35,511 nt of DNA, from positions 1 through 35,511 of IMG/VR virus record IMGVR_UViG_3300044729_000688; one strand, written 5' to 3'. Positions 7,169-13,599 of this stretch are shown here, in pieces. Origin of the DNA: a virus. How positions within the stretch are numbered: the first letter of the stretch is position 1; each line of letters opens with the position of its first letter. A program made the translations under genes and the position numbers. The notes beneath the pieces were generated by a model. That model made no database searches, was not told the origin of the DNA, and saw only the letters and a list, made by a program, of their open reading frames with translations.

Positions 7169-8880
7169 TTTGCTATCCTTGAGAAATTGTTTTTCTTTTC
7201 AAACCGAATCACGGATCTAAACTTATCAAACAACTGGTCACCTTTGTGTGAAATGACAAACACATTCGTATCTTGTCCAACATCATACATCAATTTTAAA
7301 AACTCATCAGTACCTACAGTATCTAGGCTAGAATCAAAAACTTCATCCAATATTAGAAGATTGGTGTTAACACTGTTTTTCAATTTAGCTATTTGTCTCC
7401 ATGTGAACAATATAGCCAAATCGATTCGCATTTTTTCACCTTCAGAGAAATTATGATAACTGAAGTCATCACGATGTCTCGATTTGATAGTTTCTTCAAA
7501 ATTTTCATTCAGATTAAAGTTAATAAACGAATCCATTGCTGTCAGATATTTGTTTATCAACTTGTTCATTATTGGAAGATATTGTTTGATAATCTTTGTT
7601 TTGATACCAGTATCTCTCAATAATGTTCCAGCAAATTCATAATACTGCTTTTCATCTGCTAGTTCTTTTTGCTTTTTAATAAGGCTGGCAAGTTCTTCTC
7701 GTAACTCTTTAAGCTTTGTGTTCTCATCCTCAAGGTTGTCTTTTTTGGTTGAGAGTTCCGTAATTTCTGCATTAAGTTTAGCCACGTATTTGTTGATTGC
7801 GGTAATTGATGCATTATGTTTTATCACCTCCGAATTATGCTCATTAATATGTTTGGTAATCTTTACAATCTGATTAACTTTTTCATTTGTTTCTGCAATC
7901 TTCTTTTCAATATCATCTAGTGCTAAAGATATGTCGCCTTTTTTAACTTGTTTTTCTAATATCTGTTTTTCTTTCCAGTCTTGTGTAATTGTTTGTTTGC
8001 ATGTAGGACAGTCATGATTATCCACATAAAAATTAATTTCTTTTCCTAGCTTCTTTAAATTATTGTTCAACTGACTTTCTAAAGTGGAAAGTTTAGTTCT
8101 CTTTGCTTCTATCGCATCTTTATTTAGGATTTTTGAAGTTAGTACATCGATGTGGTTTTGAATCAATCCGATATCTCTATTTAGGAGAAAAATTTGCATC
8201 TCTGATTTTGTAATTTCTTCTTTTTTCTTTTCTATCTCAGCATCGTTATGCTTTTTGTTTTCTTCGATGTTTTGTTTCTGTAATTCTATTTTCTCTGCTG
8301 TCAAATCCAAATCATATTTTAGTTGAATGCTTTTATCTTTGATCTCACCCATCTTTTCTTTTACCAAAGAATTCATGGAAGAAAAGATTTGAATATCAAG
8401 CAAATCTTCAATAATGCCTCTACGGTCTGCTGCTGACAGTTGCATGAAAGGAGTAAAGGATGCAGAGCCAAGAATAACAATTTGTGTAAAAGACTTGAAG
8501 TTTAATTTGAGGATGTTCTTTTCTAACACTTCTTGGTAGTCTTTAGCTGCTGCATCCTGATTCAATAGTTTACCATCAATGTAGATTTCAAATACATTCG
8601 GCTTGATACCACGAATAATCTTATATGCTTTTTTGCCTATAGTAAACTCTATTTCTACTAGGCATTCTTTTTCATTGATAGAGTTTGGTAATTGAGGTTT
8701 GTTGATTTTACGAAAAGGTTTACCAAACAAACCAAAAGTCAATGCATCGAGAATAGTTGACTTTCCTGATCCATTTGAACCAATAATTAGTGTGTTTGGT
8801 GAACGCTTTAGGTCAATTTCAGTAAACCAGTTCCCAGTAGATAGAAAATTTTTCCATCTAACCTTTTCAAATATAATCAT
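7165..8880 (-). CDS. 46: Recombination nuclease ATPase subunit gp46 (SbcC/Rad50-like)
   Basis: A 571-residue SMC-type ATPase. Walker A GSNGSGKST is at residues 34-42. A long coiled coil runs from about 175 to 410, interrupted by a zinc-hook CPTC at 291-294. The ABC signature FSEGEKMR is at 478-485 and Walker B LLILDEVFD at about 508-516. With gp47 it forms the Mre11/Rad50-type complex that resects DNA ends for recombination-dependent replication. The ATG at 8880 overlaps the gp47 stop as ATGA. The size is close to T4 gp46 (560). A perfect sigma70-like promoter inside gp47, about 130 bases upstream, could express gp46 separately. Confidence 0.96.
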   Translation of the reverse strand: MIIFEKVRWKNFLSTGNWFTEIDLKRSPNTLIIGSNGSGKSTILDALTFGLFGKPFRKINKPQLPNSINEKECLVEIEFTIGKKAYKIIRGIKPNVFEIYIDGKLLNQDAAAKDYQEVLEKNILKLNFKSFTQIVILGSASFTPFMQLSAADRRGIIEDLLDIQIFSSMNSLVKEKMGEIKDKSIQLKYDLDLTAEKIELQKQNIEENKKHNDAEIEKKKEEITKSEMQIFLLNRDIGLIQNHIDVLTSKILNKDAIEAKRTKLSTLESQLNNNLKKLGKEINFYVDNHDCPTCKQTITQDWKEKQILEKQVKKGDISLALDDIEKKIAETNEKVNQIVKITKHINEHNSEVIKHNASITAINKYVAKLNAEITELSTKKDNLEDENTKLKELREELASLIKKQKELADEKQYYEFAGTLLRDTGIKTKIIKQYLPIMNKLINKYLTAMDSFINFNLNENFEETIKSRHRDDFSYHNFSEGEKMRIDLAILFTWRQIAKLKNSVNTNLLILDEVFDSSLDTVGTDEFLKLMYDVGQDTNVFVISHKGDQLFDKFRSVIRFEKKNNFSRIAK

Positions 8881-9950
8881 ACTTTTTCTGTGTTTATGGC
8901 TTCTAGGTAGAGTTCTTTAAGAATAGATTTCAATTTGCTGTTATCCAAATTATCTTCTTGGATAGCATCCACATAATTATTTAGGATGGTAAGAGTATCT
9001 TCAGCCTGATCGATTATATCATCACTTACACCTTCTGTCAAGTCTGTAAAATCTTCAACGATGGTAATATCGGCAGGATTTGCTTGGTAAAGATTATTGA
9101 TGAATACGTCAAACAGATATGGATTGGTTTTATTCAAGACAACAACCTTAACATACTTGCTTGTGTAGGGTGTCATATCATGATTGGATATTTCTTTGAT
9201 CTCTTTATTTTTGTCATCGTAGACAACTTTATGAAACATTACGTTAGGGTTCTGAATAAAATTAAGCTGTCTAGTATCAAGATCAAAAATGTGAAAACCA
9301 CGAGGGTCGTTGTAATCTTGCCAGGTAAGCTCATATGGGTTACCAAGATAGTAAATCCCATCAGCAGAAGATTTATGGTGATAATGCCCACTGAAAGTAA
9401 ATTCGAATTTTCTGAAAATATTTCTATCAAGACCTTCATCTGATGGCATTCCTTTGTACATTGCGAATCCTGCAATCTCAAAGTGACCCATGCAGATATC
9501 CGTTTTTGTTTCTTTGATGAAGTTTATACATTCATCATAGTTGTCTGCACAGATCCATGGTATCATACAGATTTGATGTGGACCAACGTAAATGTGTTCA
9601 GGTGAATCAATTACATGTATATTGCCATATTCTTGCAGCAATAAATCTACAGAGTTTACTTCATTCGTATTCTTGAAATAAGTATCATGATTACCTGCCA
9701 ACATGTATACTTCAAACCCTTCATCTTGAAGAATATCAAAGAACATCTCTTTGGTTCTTTTGAGAGTGTAGAAGTTGACATATTTTCTTCTATCAAAAGT
9801 ATCACCAAGAATTAATACTTGCCTAATACCTTTTTTTCTTAGAGTTGGAAAGAATGTTTCTTTGTAAAATTTCTCATAGAAATCCAAAAAAACAAGAGCG
9901 TCATTTCTAGCACCAAAATGCTGGTCAGTAATAATTGCTACCTTTGACAT
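8877..9950 (-). CDS. 47: Recombination nuclease subunit gp47 (SbcD/Mre11-like)
   Basis: A 357-residue metallophosphoesterase. The metal motifs appear in order: TDQHFG (D9, H11), GDTFDRR (from residue 49), GNHD (86-89), GHFE (155-158) and GHYHH (188-192). It is the nuclease half of the gp46/47 complex and, with UvsX/UvsY, drives recombination-dependent replication in T4. The length is near T4 gp47 (339). The ATG at 9950 is preceded by AGGATACG. Its own promoter lies across the end of gp55, and another lies inside its last third. The C-terminal 100 residues form the usual capping and Rad50-binding part. Confidence 0.95.
   Translation of the reverse strand: MSKVAIITDQHFGARNDALVFLDFYEKFYKETFFPTLRKKGIRQVLILGDTFDRRKYVNFYTLKRTKEMFFDILQDEGFEVYMLAGNHDTYFKNTNEVNSVDLLLQEYGNIHVIDSPEHIYVGPHQICMIPWICADNYDECINFIKETKTDICMGHFEIAGFAMYKGMPSDEGLDRNIFRKFEFTFSGHYHHKSSADGIYYLGNPYELTWQDYNDPRGFHIFDLDTRQLNFIQNPNVMFHKVVYDDKNKEIKEISNHDMTPYTSKYVKVVVLNKTNPYLFDVFINNLYQANPADITIVEDFTDLTEGVSDDIIDQAEDTLTILNNYVDAIQEDNLDNSKLKSILKELYLEAINTEKV
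9013..9041 (-). promoter_or_regulatory. Perfect sigma70-like promoter inside gp47, facing gp46
   Basis: The minus strand has TTGACA at 9041-9036, exactly 17 bases, and TATAAT at 9018-9013, with TGA just before the -10 box (extended -10, TGnTATAAT). The start would be near 9006, about 126 bases before the gp46 ATG. It overlaps codons for LTEGVSDDIID of gp47. Confidence 0.8.
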
Positions 9951-9979
9951 TTATCGTATCCTGTAATAATCCAACTTCG

Positions 9980-10008
9980 ATTATATCACTCTCCTAAAAA
10001 GTTTTCAA
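9980..10008 (-). promoter_or_regulatory. Sigma70-like promoter for gp47
   Basis: TTGAAA at 10008-10003, 17 bases, then TATAAT at 9985-9980, with an extended -10 TGA. The box lies across the end of gp55, whose stop is at 9988-9986. The start would be near 9973, some 23 bases before the gp47 ATG. Confidence 0.8.
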
Positions 10009-10516
10009 TACCTTTAGGCTTGTTTGCCTCTTTTTTCTTTCGTTTGCCTTCTTCGAAATTTTCAATGAATTCGGAAATGTTATCGTAGAGTTCAAACTGT
10101 CTGGTAGTGCCATCTTCAAACTCCAACATCTCATATTCGTCTAAAATGCCAACTTGCTGTGTGGCTTTGTATTTAACGTACAACTGCTTCTTTTCTTTCT
10201 GAATACGACGAAGGAAAGCATAATAAATGATCTGTGTAAAGTAAGCAAATGGATTTTTAGACTTTTCCGGATTGAAGTTTTCAAAATACATCAGACAGTT
10301 TTCAATACCATCACCAATCATCTCGTCACGATGTGGATAATTGATAAAGTTTGGTTTGTGAGATAACCCTTCGGCAATCTTCATAAAGCATTCACCAATA
10401 TATTCGGGTATATTTGGTTTTGGCTCTTTGAGTTTAATTGCTTGTTTACAGTCTTTTTTGTACTGTACCAGTGCTTTGAGAAAATCTTCGTTGTTTACGT
10501 AATGCTTTTGTTTCAT
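9986..10516 (-). CDS. 55: Late-transcription sigma factor gp55
   Basis: A 176-residue protein from the ATG at 10516. A nine-residue longer reading needs a TTG start and lacks support. The core MIGDGIENCLMYFENFNPEK and PFAYFTQIIYYAFLRRI matches sigma region 2 in T4 gp55, where the same phrase reads EMIADGIEASIKGLHNFDE. gp55 replaces host sigma and directs RNA polymerase to TATAAATA late promoters, which are present in this window. The C-terminus IENFLGE parallels T4 LDFLYE, the hydrophobic motif that holds the gp45 clamp. No clear ribosome site is seen, although GG of ATGGTAAAC lies nine bases upstream. Order uvsW-Sm-55-47-46 is that of exo-T-even phages. Confidence 0.92.
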   Translation of the reverse strand: MKQKHYVNNEDFLKALVQYKKDCKQAIKLKEPKPNIPEYIGECFMKIAEGLSHKPNFINYPHRDEMIGDGIENCLMYFENFNPEKSKNPFAYFTQIIYYAFLRRIQKEKKQLYVKYKATQQVGILDEYEMLEFEDGTTRQFELYDNISEFIENFEEGKRKKKEANKPKGIENFLGE

Positions 10517-10536
10517 AAGTTTACCATAAAAAAGTG

Positions 10537-10565
10537 TTGACAAGCTCTTGACAACTCGTTATACT
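10537..10565 (+). promoter_or_regulatory. Possible antisense sigma70-like promoter between gp55 and the Sm-like gene
   Basis: On the plus strand TTGACA at 10537-10542 and TATACT at 10560-10565 are 17 bases apart. A second TTGACA sits inside the spacer at 10548-10553. Transcription would run rightwards, antisense to the Sm-like gene and uvsW. It is the only good plus-strand promoter noticed, and no plus-strand gene follows it. Confidence 0.45.
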
Positions 10566-10600
10566 GAGTATGTCCAGAATGATGCTAATAAAAGGATTAA

Positions 10601-10978
10601 TTACTGTAAGGTATGATATTCTTTCTCTTCCATAGCTTCAATCAAATTAGTTATTTCATCATCATCAAGTTCATCTGCTTCTTTCTTTGCTTTAGCCAAA
10701 GCAGAGATAGTTTTCAAAGTACCAAGATAATGTTCTACAAAAGTATCTGTAGGATCAAACTTGGTTAAAATGTCATTGTCTCCAATAACACATTCATTGG
10801 TCTTTATGATTGAAGAAGGAGCCCAATTAGCGAGGGTTAAGACTTGTTTTTGATTACGTAGATCGTCGTGTATTTCTATGATCATGCCATCTTTGATGTA
10901 TGTTGAGTAATTTTGCTCAATGATAGTACCTATAATATCAACTCCAGTTTTAAGACGGACTATTTTAATTTGTTCCAT
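10601..10978 (-). CDS. Small Sm-like beta-barrel protein
   Basis: A 125-residue acidic protein. Residues 3-60 read KIVRLKTGVDIIGTIIE, then YIKDGMIIEIHDD and QVLTLANWAP, the strand pattern of an Sm/Lsm barrel (a G at the turn of strand 1-2, then IxDGMxIEI). A C-terminal region with FVEHYLGTLKTI and a polar acidic helix (ADELDDDEITNLIEAMEE) follows. Proteins of this kind are common next to uvsW in T4-like marine phages as I recall. RNA or nucleic-acid binding is an inference from the fold. The ATG overlaps the end of uvsW by 14 bases, so it should be made together with the helicase. No RNA-binding motif such as Hfq YKH is visible. Confidence 0.6.
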   Translation of the reverse strand: MEQIKIVRLKTGVDIIGTIIEQNYSTYIKDGMIIEIHDDLRNQKQVLTLANWAPSSIIKTNECVIGDNDILTKFDPTDTFVEHYLGTLKTISALAKAKKEADELDDDEITNLIEAMEEKEYHTLQ

Positions 10979-12494
10979 TCTTGAGTCCTATTTTGTAGAG
11001 TTTATAAGGAAACCCCTCATCATTATATATCTTTGTTCTTTCCACGAAATGCCTCAAAGTAAAGTTCATGTGTTTGCCGACTCGAAGGTCATCGGCAATA
11101 TCAAAGAGGACTGCTTTTTCTTTTCCTGCTCCTTTTCTGAGTCCTCTGCCGATCGACTGTAAATTTCTAATTCTAGATTTGGAGGGAGACGCAAAGATAA
11201 TGTTATGTAAATTGCGTATATTAATACCGGTACTAAAAGTACCAAAAGAAGCCACAATAATTGCATCTTTTTCTTCCTCCATAATTCGTCTAACTTGTTC
11301 TCGTTCTTCTGCATCAACGCCGCCATGAATAAAGAACACTTTTCTATTGCCTATATTCTTGGCATTGGCAATCCAATCATATAACAATTGGCCATGCTTG
11401 TCAACATATTGATACAAAATTAATGTATTATTACCAAGTGATAATGCTAGATTCTTGATGAACTTATTTCTAGCTTCACATCCAATTAAATATTCTATTT
11501 CGTCTTTATATTCTTTTTTCTTTAATTCTTTTGCCGTTTCTTCGGAATGCTTCAGTATCAGACACTTGATATTGAACTCTGCTAATTGTTCATTTTCAAT
11601 TAGCTTCTTTGTTGTGGTAACTTTCTCTACAGGTCCAAATAGACCTTCTAGCACTAGTTTGTGTGTTTTTGTACCGTCTAATGTACCAGTCAGACCTATA
11701 CGATATTTTGTGTTAGTGCAAGAAGTCATTATGGTAGTCAAAGACTGAGCTTTGAATAAATGAGCTTCATCACCAATTATATAATCAAATTGTTCGAAAT
11801 ATTCTTTCGGTAGTTTGTATAAAGATTGCCATGTAGAAATAATCAGTTTCTTCTCTGACACTTTATCTTTGCCTTGATAAACTCTATGTACGTTAGCTTC
11901 TACGTCAAATCCATTCTCTGTAGAGTAATCTATAAAGTCAGTATATAATTGCTCCACTAGTGATGTAGTCGGGACTATAATTAACCCTTTGTAGCCTTTA
12001 TACTCAAGGAATTGACGTATAAAAAGATATATGATAAGAGACTTGCCTGATGCTGTAGGAGATAATAATAAAGCTCTCCTATGACGCATACCGTGAATAA
12101 AAGCTTCTAGTTGATAGTCACGAACTTGTATTGATCTTCTTTGAGAATGTAAATTCAGTTCTTCTACGAATTTATTAGCAAGATACACTGAGAAATCGTC
12201 TGTTAAGTCTGGTCTTGGATCACCATACTCAATATCATATTGTCTTTCACTAGCAAATTGTTCTATATATGGTAAAAGACCTAGATAGATGTTATTGTTT
12301 CTCTGGTCAAATAATCTTATCTTCCCATCCCAAATTCTATTTCGAAATGCTGGTGTGAATTGATAACCAGGTACAAAGAATGTGAAATATTCAGATAGCT
12401 CTTTGGCTAAATGTTTCTCACATTCAATGTGTGCATATACTTCATTCTTTTTTGTGATAACTAAGTTATCTTGCTCCTTGGATAAATCGCTCAT
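10965..12494 (-). CDS. uvsW: DNA/RNA helicase UvsW
   Basis: A 509-residue superfamily-2 helicase. Motif I SPTASGKS is at residues 145-152, motif II DEAH at 242-245, motif III TGT at 269-271 and motif VI QSIGRGLRKG at 446-455. The N-terminal 100 residues match the DNA-binding region of UvsW (RNRIWDGKIRLFD). The T4 enzyme unwinds R-loops and branched DNA and shifts replication from origin-based to recombination-based. It overlaps uvsY upstream by 29 bases and the Sm-like gene by 14 bases. A TTGACA-17-TATGAT promoter lies inside it near residues 365-375. The length (T4 503) is normal. Confidence 0.95.
   Translation of the reverse strand: MSDLSKEQDNLVITKKNEVYAHIECEKHLAKELSEYFTFFVPGYQFTPAFRNRIWDGKIRLFDQRNNNIYLGLLPYIEQFASERQYDIEYGDPRPDLTDDFSVYLANKFVEELNLHSQRRSIQVRDYQLEAFIHGMRHRRALLLSPTASGKSLIIYLFIRQFLEYKGYKGLIIVPTTSLVEQLYTDFIDYSTENGFDVEANVHRVYQGKDKVSEKKLIISTWQSLYKLPKEYFEQFDYIIGDEAHLFKAQSLTTIMTSCTNTKYRIGLTGTLDGTKTHKLVLEGLFGPVEKVTTTKKLIENEQLAEFNIKCLILKHSEETAKELKKKEYKDEIEYLIGCEARNKFIKNLALSLGNNTLILYQYVDKHGQLLYDWIANAKNIGNRKVFFIHGGVDAEEREQVRRIMEEEKDAIIVASFGTFSTGINIRNLHNIIFASPSKSRIRNLQSIGRGLRKGAGKEKAVLFDIADDLRVGKHMNFTLRHFVERTKIYNDEGFPYKLYKIGLKNGTN
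11376..11404 (-). promoter_or_regulatory. Sigma70-like promoter inside uvsW, facing the Sm-like gene and gp55
   Basis: TTGACA at 11404-11399, 17 bases, then TATGAT at 11381-11376, the same two boxes as before the winged-helix gene. A start near 11369 would lie about 390 bases before the Sm-like gene. It falls on codons for the residues VDKHGQLLYDW of UvsW. Confidence 0.6.
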
Positions 12495-12903
12495 GTGTCA
12501 TATGTTCACGAAGCTGCCATGTTCTGTTTGCTAGTTCTTTAAGAATAGCAGTACAGACCTCAACGACTTCTTCATGATATACCTTTTTCTCTAGAAGTTT
12601 GATTAAATCACCGTCACTCTCTAAGTATGTAGACACATCGGATTTGAGGGTAAAACGAAACGGCTCCCAGCCATATTGTGCAAGTTCGTCTTGATCCATT
12701 TTACCCGTATAGTATTCCCACTTCACTTTCTTCATTCGATGGTAATCAAATGTAGCTTTCTTGACAGCAATCTTATGCTTAGTCATAATATTAAGATATT
12801 TGCTATGAAGATTTGGAATACGAATGATCTCTCTAGATGGCTCTGTTTCATCCACTACAGAATCAGTTTCCCAATATTTTAATACTTGTTCCAAGTTTTC
12901 CAT
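12466..12903 (-). CDS. uvsY: Recombination mediator UvsY
   Basis: A 145-residue, highly charged, mostly helical protein. The middle (SKYLNIMTKHKIAVKKATFD and MKKVKWEYYTGKMDQDEL) matches T4 UvsY, with WLNKHSSIKKE and LDYYSGRGDGDEF in the same places. The C-terminus NRTWQLREHMTHERFIQGA matches the UvsY hexamer-forming tail. It loads UvsX recombinase on gp32-covered single-stranded DNA. It precedes uvsW with a 29-base overlap, as in T4-like phages. A sigma70-like promoter with an extended -10 box lies at 12935-12964. No strong ribosome site is seen before the ATG at 12903. T4 UvsY has 137 residues. Confidence 0.9.
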   Translation of the reverse strand: MENLEQVLKYWETDSVVDETEPSREIIRIPNLHSKYLNIMTKHKIAVKKATFDYHRMKKVKWEYYTGKMDQDELAQYGWEPFRFTLKSDVSTYLESDGDLIKLLEKKVYHEEVVEVCTAILKELANRTWQLREHMTHERFIQGAR

Positions 12904-12934
12904 AATAAAAAACTATAAAAGTTAACCAATTTTG

Positions 12935-12964
12935 ATTATAGCATAACCAATTAATTGTTGTCAA
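12935..12964 (-). promoter_or_regulatory. Sigma70-like promoter for uvsY-uvsW
   Basis: TTGACA at 12964-12959, 18 bases, then TATAAT at 12940-12935, with an extended -10 TGC. The -35 box covers the stop codon of the gp3-like gene. AAAGCTTGACA is shared with the winged-helix promoter. The leader from about 12928 is 25 bases. Confidence 0.85.
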
Positions 12965-13491
12965 GCTTTACTTATATCGTACCAAGAATATCTGAAGCTT
13001 GCTGTGGCAGTAATAGTCGGAGTGTCAGTGTCGGTAGAATTAAATTGAATTGCAGATAGTGATATTGGAAATATATCAGTGAATTGTACCGTGATTTTTC
13101 TGTTGTTTAATCCACTTAGTATATTCAACATACCATCTGAGTATTGTGGCTTTGGTGCGTAATATGCTACGGGTGATAGATTCTTTAGATTCTGGTATTC
13201 TTCAAAGTTAGTAGGAAAAGTCATACCTCTTAACCAATTGTGAATATCTAACCAAGCTTGTAATTCTTCATCAACAATAAAGGTTACATTCAATGGTTCA
13301 TATACTAGTTTATCACCAGGTCTGTATAGATCAACAAATGGAGTTACTTGTGGAATTTCAGCCGTAGAAACACCAGGTAAATTTACTTCTTGACAGAAAT
13401 ACTGCGTATTGCTTATTCTAGGAAAAGTCAATACAAACTTTGTAGACTGTAAGAAATTCGTATTCTGTGGTTGAGGAACTAGTTGAGCCAT
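12961..13491 (-). CDS. Tail-tube terminator/tube-fold protein, gp3-like
   Basis: A 176-residue protein, the length of T4 gp3. It has FVLTFPRISNTQYFCQEVNL near the N-terminus and VTFIVDEELQAWLDIHNWL in the middle, a pattern shared by tail-tube-fold proteins (gp19/gp3 group). In exo-T-even phages the gene between gp23 and uvsY is usually gp3, the tail completion protein that caps the tube (context plus memory). It could instead be a gp19 paralogue. It has its own late promoter TATAAATA at 13509-13516 with AGGAG eight bases before the ATG. It is transcribed just after the terminator of gp23, so its level is set apart from the capsid protein. Confidence 0.65.
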   Translation of the reverse strand: MAQLVPQPQNTNFLQSTKFVLTFPRISNTQYFCQEVNLPGVSTAEIPQVTPFVDLYRPGDKLVYEPLNVTFIVDEELQAWLDIHNWLRGMTFPTNFEEYQNLKNLSPVAYYAPKPQYSDGMLNILSGLNNRKITVQFTDIFPISLSAIQFNSTDTDTPTITATASFRYSWYDISKA

Positions 13492-13508
13492 TTTATCTCC
13501 TTATGGAG

Positions 13509-13516
13509 TATTTATA
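13509..13516 (-). promoter_or_regulatory. T4-type late promoter TATAAATA for the gp3-like gene
   Basis: An exact TATAAATA on the minus strand, the sequence recognised by gp55 polymerase. It begins one base after the T-tract of the gp23 terminator. The leader to the ATG at 13491 is only about 10-13 bases and holds AGGAG. Confidence 0.9.
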
Positions 13517-13517
13517 T

Positions 13518-13547
13518 AAAAAAAGAGAGTTCCGAAGAACTCTCTTT
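13518..13547 (-). terminator. Intrinsic terminator after the capsid gene
   Basis: An 11-bp perfect stem (AAAGAGAGTTC with GAACTCTCTTT) on the minus strand closes a TTCG tetraloop, a very stable loop type. It is followed by more T (seven in all, three in the stem). It follows the gp23 stop at 13598 and abuts the next late promoter. Confidence 0.95.
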
Positions 13548-13577
13548 AAATACCACTCTTAATGGTGATTTAATTAA

Positions 13578-13599
13578 AAGTCTTTTAAAACAAAGACTT
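13578..13599 (-). other. AT-rich hairpin at the end of gp23
   Basis: AAGTCTTT and AAAGACTT pair perfectly around a six-base loop, and the stem includes the gp23 stop codon. A T-rich but broken tail follows. It may be an mRNA 3'-end stabiliser before the strong terminator. Confidence 0.35.

Noticed and set aside
10517-10543. TTG start for gp55 and a tiny MVNL reading just before the ATG
   Set aside because: The TTG has no ribosome site, and the extra nine residues do not resemble gp55. A four-codon reading ending at the start is too short to judge.
12961-13491. Calling this gene gp19 (tail tube)
   Set aside because: The true tube gene is at 19889-20431, in the T4 position. Length (176) and place after gp23 fit gp3 better, though the fold group is the same.
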